From JAWLHU01 sp049324875 (lineage in GTDB: Bacteria; Bacillota; Sulfobacillia; Symbiobacteriales; Symbiobacteriaceae): DNA of 64,000 bases. The notes below the pieces were generated by a model, which searched no databases, was not told the DNA's origin, and saw only the letters and a program-made list of their open reading frames with translations. The DNA is taken from NCBI GenBank assembly GCA_049324875.1, contig JBMONC010000053.1:62001-126000 (forward strand). The letters run 5' to 3'. Each line of letters starts with the position of its first letter. The first letter of the stretch is position 1. Below, piece by piece: positions 32,822 through 41,386 of this stretch. The translations under genes and the position numbers were made by a program.

Positions 32822-33781
32822 CTAGTCGGCCAGCAGCGCCTCCACACCGGGCAGCCGCAGCCCGGTTCGATCCGAGAGCAGCGCCGCCACGTGCCGGAGG
32901 TAGCCGAGATGCTGCCGCATCAACTCCTCCAGCCCGGGGCGCAGCCCGATGGCGGCCGAGCCCCGCACCAGCACAATCAGGGTGATGGAGAGCCGCCAGC
33001 CTAAGGCCCAGGCCTCGAAGAAGTCGAAGTCCTCCACCGGCCCGGCCATCGACTCATAGATCTGCCGGTACTGCTCCCCTACCCGGCCGTTCCCCTCGGT
33101 CGTCAAAAGGATGTAGGCATAGGCCAGGTCGCAGCGCGGGTCGCCCAGCCCGGTGATCCCCCAGTCGATCACCGCCGCCGATCCGTCCGGCCGGACCAGG
33201 ACGTTCTCGAAGTGGAAGTCGCCGTGGAGCGGCGCCAGCCGGAGGCGGACCCCCCGCCCCCGCTCCGCCAGCCAGTCCACCAGCGGCTGGAGCGGCTCCA
33301 GCAGCCCCATCTCCCGCAGCATCCCGGCCATCCGGTCGATCTCAAACATGCTGCGGGCGGCGTCCAGGTCCGGCCAGACCCGGTCGGGGCCCAGGAACTC
33401 CCGCCAGTCCATGGCGTGGAGCCGGGTCTGAAGCTCGCAGAGCCGGCCGATCACCTGCTCGTGGGGCTGCTCCCGAAAGAGGTGGGCCAGCGGGCGCCCC
33501 TCCACCCGCTCCATCAGCAGAAACGGCCCGCCGGAGGGGGCCGGATCCGGCTCGTACCGGTCGACCCGGGGGACCGGGTAGCCCCGTTGGCCCAGGTAGC
33601 GCATCATCCGGTACTCGTTCTCCGCCCGCCCCTGCACGTTCCGGCCCTGGTAGAGGCGCATCACCAGGGGGGCACCGGCGTGATCAAAGGCGTATACCTC
33701 CGTCTCCCAGCCGGGGGAGATGACACGGAACCCCTCCACGGGTCCACCGAGATAGGCTGCCAGCCGCTCCTGCATCGACAA
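32822..33781 (-). CDS. Aminoglycoside phosphotransferase-family kinase
   Basis: A 319-residue APH/choline-kinase-fold protein. The catalytic loop is LHGDFHFENVLV and the metal-binding motif VIDWGITGLGDP; the N-lobe has a VMRLY segment containing no obvious Lys, so the ATP-anchoring residue is not certain. The family phosphorylates small molecules such as antibiotics, thiamine precursors or sugars; the substrate is unknown here. TTG 33781 fits the GAGGTGATCGATC ribosome site better than ATG 33775. Resistance function should not be assumed. Confidence 0.82.
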   Translation of the reverse strand: MSMQERLAAYLGGPVEGFRVISPGWETEVYAFDHAGAPLVMRLYQGRNVQGRAENEYRMMRYLGQRGYPVPRVDRYEPDPAPSGGPFLLMERVEGRPLAHLFREQPHEQVIGRLCELQTRLHAMDWREFLGPDRVWPDLDAARSMFEIDRMAGMLREMGLLEPLQPLVDWLAERGRGVRLRLAPLHGDFHFENVLVRPDGSAAVIDWGITGLGDPRCDLAYAYILLTTEGNGRVGEQYRQIYESMAGPVEDFDFFEAWALGWRLSITLIVLVRGSAAIGLRPGLEELMRQHLGYLRHVAALLSDRTGLRLPGVEALLAD

Positions 33782-33881
33782 GATCGATCACCTCTACGAG
33801 CAGGATTCGGATGCGGCAGGCGGAAAACCTGCCCGGCGCTTAGGCCCATCGAATCCAGCCCTTGAGCAAGGAGGCCATCCC

Positions 33882-34517
33882 ATGACCGTTCGCTACGTGA
33901 GCGTCGGGCGTCCCGCCCCGCTGGCGGGGACCCAGGTGCTCTCCGCCATCCAGAAGCAGCCGCTGGACGGGCCCGTCCACCTGGGCAGGCTCGGCCTGGA
34001 GGGGGACCAGCAGGCCGACCTGGAGCACCACGGCGGCCCGGACAAGGCGGTCTGCGTCTACGCCTATGACCACTACCCCTTCTGGGAGCAGGAGCTGGGC
34101 CGCACCCTCGGCCCCTCGGCCTTCGGCGAGAACCTGACCGTCGAGGGGCTGCCGGAGGCCGCCGTCCACATCGGCGACATCTACCGGCTGGGGAGCGCCC
34201 TGGTCCAGGTGGCGCAGCCCCGGGTGCCCTGCTACAAGATCGACCGCAAGTTCGGCATCAACGGCGTCACGGAGCGGATTGTGGCGAACGGGTTGAGCGG
34301 CTACTACCTGCGGGTGCTCGAGGAGGGCCGCGTCCAGGCGGGGGATCCAATGGTGCTGCTGGAGCGGGATGCACAGGCGGCGACCGTCCTGCAGGCCAAC
34401 CAGGTCTTCCACCACCGGCGGCAGGACCGGGAGGCGATGGAGTGGCTTCTTTCCGCCACGCCGGCCATCGCTCAGGTCTGGAAGGATGTCATGAAGCGAA
34501 GGATCGCAGCCCTATAG
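33882..34517 (+). CDS. MOSC-domain (YiiM-like) protein
   Basis: A 211-residue molybdenum-cofactor sulfurase C-terminal-type domain. It shows GLEGDQQADLEHHGGPDKAVC, shown in parts as family motifs GDxQAD and HGGPDKAV, then FGENLTVEG and the conserved Cys in RVPCYKID. YiiM-type proteins reduce N-hydroxylated substrates using Moco. The ATG follows AAGGAGG by 8 nt. It is followed by a strong terminator. Confidence 0.9.
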   Translation: MTVRYVSVGRPAPLAGTQVLSAIQKQPLDGPVHLGRLGLEGDQQADLEHHGGPDKAVCVYAYDHYPFWEQELGRTLGPSAFGENLTVEGLPEAAVHIGDIYRLGSALVQVAQPRVPCYKIDRKFGINGVTERIVANGLSGYYLRVLEEGRVQAGDPMVLLERDAQAATVLQANQVFHHRRQDREAMEWLLSATPAIAQVWKDVMKRRIAAL

Positions 34518-34528
34518 GACCCATACAG

Positions 34529-34558
34529 AAGGCCCGACCGACGCCGGTCGGGCCTTTC
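34529..34558 (+). terminator. Terminator after the MOSC gene
   Basis: A perfect 10-bp stem GGCCCGACCG / CGGTCGGGCC followed by TTTCC. Confidence 0.85.
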
Positions 34559-34595
34559 CGTGGGGCAGACTACCCCTGGAAAGGGGTGCTGTATC

Positions 34596-35459
34596 ATGAC
34601 AACCACCGCTCGCAGAACCCGCACGCTCAAGGTAGAGCGGCCCGAGTTCCGGGCCTGGCTCCGGTTCGACCAGCGCAACGAACGCTTGACCTTGCTCTCC
34701 TATGCGTACTACGGCGACATCGCCCCGCTGGTGGAACTGCTGATTGACACCGCCCGGCAGGAGCGCTTTGGCAAGCTGGTCGTGGTGGCGCGCGGCTCCG
34801 ACTGGGAGGCGTTTCTGACCCGCGGCTTCGCCCTGGAAGCCTCCTCCCACCGCTACTTCCACGGAGCGCCCGGCCACTTCATGTCCTACTTCCTCTCCGC
34901 CGAACGGCAGGTGCGGGACCGGCTGGAGGAGGAGCAAGCGCTGCTGCAGTCGGTCCTGGAGCAGGAGAGGGCGGATCCCGCCCAACTGCCCGATGGGTAC
35001 CGCATGGCCGAGGCCAGTCCCGCTCAGGCCGAGGAGCTGGCCGCCCTCTACGACCGGGTCTTCCCCACCTATCCGTCGCCCCTCAGCGACCCGGCCTATG
35101 TGCGTGAGCTGATCGAGTCGGGCGACGGTCTGTTCCTGCTCGCCGTGACGGGCGATGGCCAGATCGCCAGCGCCGCCGCCGCAGAGATCGATCGGGAGAA
35201 CGCCAACGCCGAGATCACCAACTGTGCGACGCTGCCCGACCACCGGGGCGAAGGGCTGATGGCCACCCTGGTCGACGCCGTGCAGGGGCGGCTGGCGGAG
35301 CAGCAGATCGAATGCGTCTACTCCATGGCCCGGGCGCACTCCTATGGGATGAACCTGGTCCTGCATCGCCTCGGCTACCAGTATCGCGGACGGCTGATCC
35401 GGCACGCCCACATCGGCGGCTCCTTCGAGGATCTCAACCTGTGGGAGAAGATTCGGTAG
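34596..35459 (+). CDS. ablB: Beta-lysine N-acetyltransferase (AblB-like)
   Basis: A 287-residue protein with a short N-terminal domain and a C-terminal GNAT domain (from about residue 145). The ending GRLIRHAHIGGSFEDLNLWEKI, seen as GRLIRHAHI and SFEDLNLWEK, is the characteristic AblB tail. AblB acetylates beta-lysine to the osmolyte N-epsilon-acetyl-beta-lysine. The usual partner, lysine 2,3-aminomutase (ablA), is not adjacent. The ATG at 34596 follows AAAGGGGTG. Confidence 0.85.
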   Translation: MTTTARRTRTLKVERPEFRAWLRFDQRNERLTLLSYAYYGDIAPLVELLIDTARQERFGKLVVVARGSDWEAFLTRGFALEASSHRYFHGAPGHFMSYFLSAERQVRDRLEEEQALLQSVLEQERADPAQLPDGYRMAEASPAQAEELAALYDRVFPTYPSPLSDPAYVRELIESGDGLFLLAVTGDGQIASAAAAEIDRENANAEITNCATLPDHRGEGLMATLVDAVQGRLAEQQIECVYSMARAHSYGMNLVLHRLGYQYRGRLIRHAHIGGSFEDLNLWEKIR

Positions 35460-35502
35460 CCAAGCTGCACCGTTGGGCAGACTATCATCAGGAGGGGATC
35501 AC

Positions 35503-35889
35503 ATGACCGACCGGAACCGGATCGACCCCCGCTACCGGGGGCTGGCCGACGGAAAAGGGGAGCGGAAGGAGCCAGGGAACGCCCTCTCCGCCACCCAGCA
35601 TGAGCTGATGGAGCTGGCTCCCGGGGAGCTGTGGGCACACCGGGCATCCCAGCGGGTGCAGCGGGTGGGCGGAAACGAGGGCGAGTTCACGGCGGAGGGC
35701 GCCAACCGCCCCGCCACCGTCGAGGGCGCCGAGCGGGAGTTCACCCTGGCCGAGGCCGGGCCTCGGGGCACCGTCACCGACAACGAGCAGCTGCCGGACC
35801 GGATCCAGGCGGGCATCACCACCCGGCATGAGGTGACCGACCGCGACCTGGACTTCGAGGGCGAGGAGGGCTACCCGACCCCGACCTAG
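35503..35889 (+). CDS. Hydrophilic acidic protein, unknown function
   Basis: A 128-residue protein with no hydrophobic segment and no cysteine. It is rich in Glu, Arg, Gly and Thr, and probably largely disordered. It ends with a strongly acidic EGEEGYPTPT tail. No family was recognised. The ATG follows CAGGAGGGG by 6 nt. Its composition is reminiscent of small spore or stress proteins, but there is no direct evidence. Confidence 0.6.
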   Translation: MTDRNRIDPRYRGLADGKGERKEPGNALSATQHELMELAPGELWAHRASQRVQRVGGNEGEFTAEGANRPATVEGAEREFTLAEAGPRGTVTDNEQLPDRIQAGITTRHEVTDRDLDFEGEEGYPTPT

Positions 35890-35983
35890 CGGGCTGGCCA
35901 ATGTTCACACTTTGTTTACACCCGCTTCAGGGATTCTTCAGCTTCTCCGGGCATGATGGATCTCAGGAAGGGAGTGATGAAGC

Positions 35984-36451
35984 GTGCGAATCTCGAAGAA
36001 GTGGATGATCACCCTTGGCGCAGCGGTTCTGACCGCCGTGCTGGCCACGGGTGCCGCCTTCGCCGCCACCGCTACGGTGGAGAAGCCGCTGAAGCCGAGC
36101 GAGGCCTCCCCCGGCGTCCAGGCGCTGATGGGGGAGATCCGGAGCCTCCGCGAGGCCCGGATGCAGGAGTTGAAGGCCGAGATTGAGGCCCTGATCGACA
36201 AGGCGGCGGCTGAGGGCAGGATCACGGCGGATGAGGCGACCCGTCTGAAGGAGGGCCCCAAGCGGTTCGGCCGCGGCCATAAGGCCCCCCACGGCCGGGG
36301 CGGCATGAAGGGCTTCCCGAAGGGCGCCACCCTCGATGAGGTGAAGGCCCGGCTGGATGCCGCCGTGCAGAGCGGCCGGATCACCCGGGAGCAGGCCGAC
36401 CAGATCCTGCAGAAGTGGCAGAACTGGAAGGCGCAGGAGCCCAAGAGCTAG
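35984..36451 (+). CDS. Secreted helical protein with two DUF2680-like helix pairs
   Basis: A 155-residue exported protein with signal peptide ending AAFA (residue about 27). Two related helical hairpins, LIDKAAAEGRITADEA and LDAAVQSGRITREQA, are separated by a His/Gly/Lys-rich linker (GRGHKAPHGRGG). The repeated G-R-I-T-x-x-x-A-x-x turn is typical of DUF2680-type proteins of sporeformers. The function is unknown; the linker could bind metal. The start is GTG at 35984. Confidence 0.7.
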   Translation: MRISKKWMITLGAAVLTAVLATGAAFAATATVEKPLKPSEASPGVQALMGEIRSLREARMQELKAEIEALIDKAAAEGRITADEATRLKEGPKRFGRGHKAPHGRGGMKGFPKGATLDEVKARLDAAVQSGRITREQADQILQKWQNWKAQEPKS

Positions 36452-36486
36452 ACGGGTCCTGGTCAGACAGCCGCAAACAGAGTGGA

Positions 36487-36513
36487 GCCGCCCCCGAGAC
36501 CGGGGGCGGCCTT
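36487..36513. terminator. Bidirectional terminator
   Basis: A 10-bp stem GCCGCCCCCG / CGGGGGCGGC between convergent stops at 36451 and 36529. Confidence 0.7.
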
Positions 36514-36528
36514 GCTGTCTCCGGGGGC

Positions 36529-37509
36529 CTAGAGCGCCTGCCAGACCAGGGTGCGGGCCTCCTTCAGCCGCCGTTCGACCTCCGGCCAGTTGACCACGTT
36601 CCACCAGGCTTCTATGTAGGCCTTCCGGTTGTTGGGGTACTTGAGGTAGTAAGCGTGCTCCCAGACATCCAGCGGCAGCAAGGGGATCGCCTCCCACTGG
36701 GAGAGGTTCTGGTGCTTCTCGGCGGTCAGGATCTCGGTCCGGTTGGCCCGGGGGGACCAGACCCAGATGGCCCAGCCCACCGCCTCCACCTTCTCGGCCG
36801 CGCTGGAGAAGTGCTGCTTGAAGGCGCTGAAGTCGCCGAAGTCCTGCCGGATCTGGTCGGCCACCAGGCCGGAGGGCTCACCGCCGCCCTGCGGGCTCAT
36901 GATGTTCCAGAATACCGTGTGCAGGTAGTGGCCCGCCCCGTTGAAGGCCGCCTCCCGTTCCCAGTGCCTGATCAGCTCAAAGTCACCCGTCCGCCGGGCC
37001 TCCGCCATCTTCCGCTCCGCCTTGTTCAGCCCCTCCACGTAGGACTTGTGGTGCTTGTCGTGGTGCAGCCGCATCGTCTGCTCGTCGATGTGCGGCTCCA
37101 GGGCGTCATACGGGTAGGGCAGGGGGGGCAGCTGGTGCTCGCCGGGGGGGACCGGGTTGATCTGACGGGGCTCCACCGGCCTCCTCTCCTCCCTCCCTTC
37201 CGGCCGCTCCGCGGATGGACGGCTGCCGGTCAGCTCCTCCAGCATCCGGGTGAAGTCCATCAGGGCGCCGTGTGCCTGCTCCAGCAGTCCGGAGACCGCT
37301 GCCGCCCCCTGCATCCCCCAGTGCCAGGGGTTGAGCAGGGTCGTCGCCTCGCTCTCCAGCCGCGCAAAGCGCTCCCGCCAGCTCTCCAGCCGCTCGGCGG
37401 GCACCCCCCGCTCCCGCAGGTTGTCAATGTAGGAGAGCACCTGCCGGCTCCAGTCGGCGATATGCTGGCAGACCATGTTTTCGGACCCGGGTGTGTAGTA
37501 TCCGTACAC
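36529..37509 (-). CDS. Fe/Mn superoxide dismutase with long N-terminal extension (SodF-like)
   Basis: Converts superoxide to oxygen and hydrogen peroxide. The C-terminal 200 residues are a standard Fe/Mn-SOD with metal ligands in LHHDKHHKSY, AGHYLHTVFW and DVWEHAYYLKY. The N-terminal extension of about 115 residues is helical, ending in a Pro/Arg linker, as in the Bacillus SodF type. Whether Mn or Fe is used is not clear. GTG 37509 follows AAAGGGAGGG. It diverges from an ArsR-type regulator gene. Confidence 0.92.
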   Translation of the reverse strand: MYGYYTPGSENMVCQHIADWSRQVLSYIDNLRERGVPAERLESWRERFARLESEATTLLNPWHWGMQGAAAVSGLLEQAHGALMDFTRMLEELTGSRPSAERPEGREERRPVEPRQINPVPPGEHQLPPLPYPYDALEPHIDEQTMRLHHDKHHKSYVEGLNKAERKMAEARRTGDFELIRHWEREAAFNGAGHYLHTVFWNIMSPQGGGEPSGLVADQIRQDFGDFSAFKQHFSSAAEKVEAVGWAIWVWSPRANRTEILTAEKHQNLSQWEAIPLLPLDVWEHAYYLKYPNNRKAYIEAWWNVVNWPEVERRLKEARTLVWQAL

Positions 37510-37593
37510 GCCTTTCCCTCCCTTTCGCCTCTCCACTTTATGCGGAGCGGCGGGAAGGATGAGTCCAGGTTCCCCCTTGCCAGACGGAGTGCG

Positions 37594-37609
37594 TTCGATT
37601 ATCATCGAA
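37594..37609. promoter_or_regulatory. Inverted repeat in the sod/ArsR-type regulator gap
   Basis: TTCGAT-TATC-ATCGAA is a perfect 6-bp inverted repeat, with further TTCGAT copies at 37620-37625. It is a plausible operator of the adjacent ArsR-type regulator. Confidence 0.5.
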
Positions 37610-37639
37610 TGTAGGTGAATTCGATGGAGGTCGAACGAT

Positions 37640-38557
37640 ATGCCACATTCGGTCGTGATCGAATCAGCTCCGGCCTACGAGCTGGTGCTGAGCCTGGAGG
37701 TCTTTGTGGCCCGCCAGCGCTGGAAGACGATCGATCTCGGGACCGCCTGGGGCACCGCCATCGCCAGGCGGCTGGGCCCGGAGGTGACGGCCCGCCTGCG
37801 GGCGATCGATGAGCGGCACCTCTCCCACCTGCTCTACCCGCTGATCCACCAGTCGCCCGAGCAGGGGGTGGTGGGCTTTCTGGCCTGGTTCGCCTCCCTC
37901 TCCCCCGGTGAGATCTACGAGCAGCTGGTGCGGTATACCACCGAGGAGGACCGCACCCACTGGCCGGTGGACCTGGACGCCTGGCGGGAGATGCTGATCC
38001 GGGAGCTGCACACCTGGAACGAGGAATACTTCCGCCACCTGGACCCCGCCATCCTGGAGCACCTGAAGGCCGACGCCGAGGCCCGGCGGGCGCAGGCCTC
38101 GGTCACCCCCCTCCCGGAGCTGATCGGGGAGGCGACCAGCGGTCTCTACCTGGAGATGGCCGACCTGAAGCAGGTGCTGCTGGTGCCCCAGTACCACATG
38201 CGCCCCTGGAACATGATGCTGAAGCGGAAGGATCTGACGGTCGTACTCTATCCGGTGGAGCCGCCGGTGGCGAACCCGGATGAGCCGCCCGTCGCCCTCA
38301 CCCGGCTCACCCAGGCGCTCGCCGACGGGAGCCGGCTCCGCCTCCTGCGCTTCCTGGCCCGAGAGCCGCTCAACCTCAGCCAGCTGACCGAGCGGTCCGG
38401 GCTGGCCAAGTCCACTGTCCACCACCACATGGTGGCGCTGCGGGCCGCAGGGCTGGTGATCGTCCGCGAGTGGGAGGAGGAGGTCCGCTACTCCCTGCGC
38501 CCCGGCTGGATGGAGTTGCTGAGCGCCCGCCTCTCCGCCTTCATCGAGCCAGAGTGA
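37640..38557 (+). CDS. ArsR-type winged-helix regulator with DUF5937-like N-terminal domain
   Basis: A 305-residue protein. The C-terminal 80 residues are an ArsR-like winged helix (ALADGSRLRLLRFLAREPLN... with the recognition helix SGLAKSTVHHHM). The N-terminal 220 residues form a ligand-binding-type domain resembling DUF5937. There is no Cys metal site. The ATG follows GGAGGTCGAACGAT. The MFS exporter gene starts 28 nt after its stop, so this is likely a local regulator of that exporter. Confidence 0.82.
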   Translation: MPHSVVIESAPAYELVLSLEVFVARQRWKTIDLGTAWGTAIARRLGPEVTARLRAIDERHLSHLLYPLIHQSPEQGVVGFLAWFASLSPGEIYEQLVRYTTEEDRTHWPVDLDAWREMLIRELHTWNEEYFRHLDPAILEHLKADAEARRAQASVTPLPELIGEATSGLYLEMADLKQVLLVPQYHMRPWNMMLKRKDLTVVLYPVEPPVANPDEPPVALTRLTQALADGSRLRLLRFLAREPLNLSQLTERSGLAKSTVHHHMVALRAAGLVIVREWEEEVRYSLRPGWMELLSARLSAFIEPE

Positions 38558-38585
38558 GCACCCCGACGCAGAGGAGGACTCCGCC

Positions 38586-39968
38586 TTGCCCTACGAGACG
38601 CCGTCCAACGGCTTTCGCACCTTCCTGATCGTCTGGATCACCCAGTCGATCTCCGCCATCGGCTCCATGGTCGCCTTCTTCGCCCTCACCGTCTGGGTGA
38701 CCACCGTCCTCTACCCCCTCCCCGAGCAGAAGCCGGAGCTGGGGCTCGCCCTCTCGGCCATGTCGATCAGCTTCGCCCTGCCCAACGTCTTCATGGCCCC
38801 TATCGCCGGGGCCTTCGTCGACCGGTATGACCGCCGCAAGACAATGCTCTGGTCGGATGTGATCATGGCGCTGATCGCCACCACGCTCACCCTGCTGGTG
38901 GCGAACCAGGCGCTCACCCTCTGGAGCATGGTGCCGCTCCTGGCGCTGCTCTCCATCGTGGGCGCCTTCCACTCCGCCGCCTTCGACACCTCGTACGTGA
39001 TGCTGGTGCCCGACAAGCTGCTGCCCCGGGCCAACGGGATGATGCAGACCACCTACTCCTTCGCCATGATCCTGGCGCCCATGCTGGCGGCGACGATGAT
39101 CGCCCTGCCGGGCATGGGGCGGGAGGGCTCCCTCGGCGCTGTGGGCGCCCTCCTCGGCCGCCTTTCCGACGGCACCGCCCTGGTCACGGCGGTCGATGCC
39201 ATCACCTTTGGCCTCTCGGCGCTGGTGATCGCCTTTGTCCAGATCCCCTCCCCCCGGCGGGACGACCTGGCCCCGGGGACCGGCCGCCCGCGCAAGAGCC
39301 TGTGGGGCGATGTGCGGGAGGGGGCTCTCTTCGTCTTCCGGCGCCCCGGGCTGCTCTGGCTGCTCAGCAGCTTTACCGTCGCCAACTTCGCCATCTCCAC
39401 CATGAACGTGCTGATGCCGATGATCGTCAAGTTCAACCTGGCCGCCTCCCGGGAGGTGCTGGGGCTCTCGGTCGACCAGGCGATGGGGCGGCTCGGCTCG
39501 ATCGCCGGCGTCGGCGGGCTGGCGGGCGGCGTAGTGATCAGCCTCTGGGGCGGCCTGAAGAGCCGCCGGGTGCTCGGGGTGCTGATTCCGATGCTGGCCA
39601 CCAGCATCCCGCTCTTGATCTACGGACTCTCCACCGCCTTCTACCTCACCGTCGCCATGGCCTTCCTGGTCCAGTTCACCATGCCGGTGATGAACGCCCA
39701 CTCCCAGGCGATCTGGCAGTCTCAGACCCCGCGGGAGATGCAGGGCCGGGTCTTCTCGGTCCGCCGGGTGATCGCCTGGGTGATGAACCCGGTCGCCACC
39801 GCCCTGGCCGGCGTCCTGGGCGGCCTGCTCAACCCGGGGTTGGTGGTGGCGGTGATGGGGGTGATCTGGACCCTCTTCCTCTCGGTCCAGTTCTTCAACC
39901 GGCCGTTGATGCGGGTGGAGGAGACCCACGGCCTTGCCGCTCCGTTGGACCGGGCGGCTGCACCCTGA
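38586..39968 (+). CDS. MFS transporter, drug/proton antiporter type
   Basis: A 460-residue major facilitator protein with about twelve membrane segments. The loop 2-3 motif is FVDRYDRRKTMLWSD, and the middle loop (GRPRKSLWGDVREG) is typical of MFS_3-type exporters. The TTG start follows AGAGGAGG. It is co-transcribed with the upstream ArsR-type regulator, so expression is probably ligand-induced. The substrate is unknown. It ends at a strong terminator shared with spoVAE. Confidence 0.9.
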   Translation: MPYETPSNGFRTFLIVWITQSISAIGSMVAFFALTVWVTTVLYPLPEQKPELGLALSAMSISFALPNVFMAPIAGAFVDRYDRRKTMLWSDVIMALIATTLTLLVANQALTLWSMVPLLALLSIVGAFHSAAFDTSYVMLVPDKLLPRANGMMQTTYSFAMILAPMLAATMIALPGMGREGSLGAVGALLGRLSDGTALVTAVDAITFGLSALVIAFVQIPSPRRDDLAPGTGRPRKSLWGDVREGALFVFRRPGLLWLLSSFTVANFAISTMNVLMPMIVKFNLAASREVLGLSVDQAMGRLGSIAGVGGLAGGVVISLWGGLKSRRVLGVLIPMLATSIPLLIYGLSTAFYLTVAMAFLVQFTMPVMNAHSQAIWQSQTPREMQGRVFSVRRVIAWVMNPVATALAGVLGGLLNPGLVVAVMGVIWTLFLSVQFFNRPLMRVEETHGLAAPLDRAAAP

Positions 39969-39973
39969 CGGCA

Positions 39974-39997
39974 GGACGCCGGCTTTTGCCGGCGTCC
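39974..39997. terminator. Bidirectional terminator between MFS gene and spoVA operon
   Basis: A perfect 10-bp stem GGACGCCGGC / GCCGGCGTCC with TTTT loop. Confidence 0.8.
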
Positions 39998-40003
39998 GCG
40001 CGA

Positions 40004-40354
40004 TCAGCTCTTGGGGTTGAAGGTCACGGCTGTGAGGAAGGCAAAGACGATGGCGGCGGCGATGCCGGCGCTGGTGATCTCAAACATGCCGGTCAGCACG
40101 CCGATCAGGCCGTTCTGGTTGACCTCCTGCAGGGCACCCTTCACCAGGGCGTTTCCAAAGCTGGAGATCGGCACGGAGGCGCCGGCTCCGGCGAACTCGA
40201 TCAGCCGGTCGTACAGGCCCACCGCCCCGAGGAGGCCGCCTGCCACGGTAAAGCTGGAGAGCACGTGGCCGGGGCTGTACTTGGTGTTGTCCAGGATCAG
40301 CTGGGCAATGAGGCAGATCAAGCCACCTACCACGAACGCTTTCAGGTACATCAT
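40004..40354 (-). CDS. spoVAE: Stage V sporulation protein AE
   Basis: A 116-residue membrane protein of the spore inner-membrane dipicolinate channel. Three or four hydrophobic segments are present, with the characteristic AFVVGGLICLIAQLI start and GASVPISSFGNALVKGA, related to SpoVAC. It is the last gene of a three-gene operon; its start lies 5 nt from the spoVAD stop, with the ribosome site inside spoVAD. Confidence 0.93.
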   Translation of the reverse strand: MMYLKAFVVGGLICLIAQLILDNTKYSPGHVLSSFTVAGGLLGAVGLYDRLIEFAGAGASVPISSFGNALVKGALQEVNQNGLIGVLTGMFEITSAGIAAAIVFAFLTAVTFNPKS

Positions 40355-40358
40355 CCGA

Positions 40359-41375
40359 TCAGGCCTCCAATGCGACGGCGTGTGCGATGGTCGGGATGTT
40401 CTCTCCCTGCTGGAAGGTGGTGGGGGAGAGCAGCGCCCCCGTCGCCACCACCAGGAGTTTCTTCAGCTTCCCCTGGGACATCTGCCGCAGCAGGTGGCCA
40501 CAGGTGACGATGGCGGAGCAGGCGCAGCCGCTGCCCCCCGAGTGGACATCCTGCTTGGTGTTGTCGAAGATCATGACCCCGCAGTCCTGGTACTTCTCCC
40601 CCAGGATCACGTTCTGCTGAGCCGCCAGCCGGACCGCCATCTCCCGCCCGAAGCGGGCCAGGTCGCCGGTCACGATCAGGTCATAGTAGTCGACGCTCCG
40701 ACCCGTGTCCTTCAGGTGGGTGACGATGGTGTCCACCGCCGCCGGCGCCATGGCCGCCCCCTGGTCGTAGGGATCCTTGATGCCCATGTCGACCACCTTT
40801 CCGGTGGTGACGTGGGTGACCCGCGGACCGGTGCCGCTGTTGGCCAGGACCACGGCGCCGGCCCCGGTCACCGTCCACTGGGCGTAGGGCTTCCGCTGGA
40901 GGCCGTACTCCACCGGATACCGGTACTGGCGCTCCGAGGCAGCGTTGTGGCTGGAGACGGCGCAGAGCACCCTGTCGGCGAAGCCACCGTCGATCAGCAT
41001 GGATCCGATGGAGATGGACTCGCAGAAGGTGGAGCAGGCACCGTAGAGGCCAAAGAAGGGCACCTCCAGTTGAAGCCCGCTGAAGCTGGAGGTGATGATC
41101 TGGTTGAGGAGGTCACCCGCCAGAAAGTAGTCCACCTTGGGGGGCTTCTCGGTCAGGTTAGCCTTCTTCAGGGCCAGGTTGCAGGCGTCGATCATCATCT
41201 GCCGCTCGGCCCTCTCGAAGGACTGCTGCCCGACCATCAGATCGGGGTAGGTCTGGTCAAACTCCAGCCCGAGCGGGCCATCCGCTTCCATCGGGCCGGC
41301 CACCGCCGCCGCGCCGGTGATGACCGGCGGCTGTTCCAACTGGACGGTTCGCATACCAAGCCGCTTCTTCGCCAC
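40359..41375 (-). CDS. spoVAD: Stage V sporulation protein AD
   Basis: A thiolase-fold, non-enzymatic dipicolinate-binding subunit of the SpoVA complex (338 residues). Recognisable segments are FERAERQMMIDACNLAL, GLYGACSTFCES and the C-terminal GGSGCACSA. GTG 41375 follows TAGGAGGTG. It acts in dipicolinate uptake during sporulation and release during germination. Its position between spoVAC and spoVAE is canonical. Confidence 0.94.
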   Translation of the reverse strand: MAKKRLGMRTVQLEQPPVITGAAAVAGPMEADGPLGLEFDQTYPDLMVGQQSFERAERQMMIDACNLALKKANLTEKPPKVDYFLAGDLLNQIITSSFSGLQLEVPFFGLYGACSTFCESISIGSMLIDGGFADRVLCAVSSHNAASERQYRYPVEYGLQRKPYAQWTVTGAGAVVLANSGTGPRVTHVTTGKVVDMGIKDPYDQGAAMAPAAVDTIVTHLKDTGRSVDYYDLIVTGDLARFGREMAVRLAAQQNVILGEKYQDCGVMIFDNTKQDVHSGGSGCACSAIVTCGHLLRQMSQGKLKKLLVVATGALLSPTTFQQGENIPTIAHAVALEA

Positions 41376-41386
41376 CGTTACACCTC

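Noticed and set aside
31187..33004. A 605-codon plus-strand frame opposite lysS and the kinase gene
   Set aside because: It crosses two well-supported minus-strand genes and the lysS terminator, and lacks recognisable domains or a ribosome site.
32822..33781. An aminoglycoside resistance gene
   Set aside because: Only the general APH kinase fold is supported; there is no resistance-specific signature or context.
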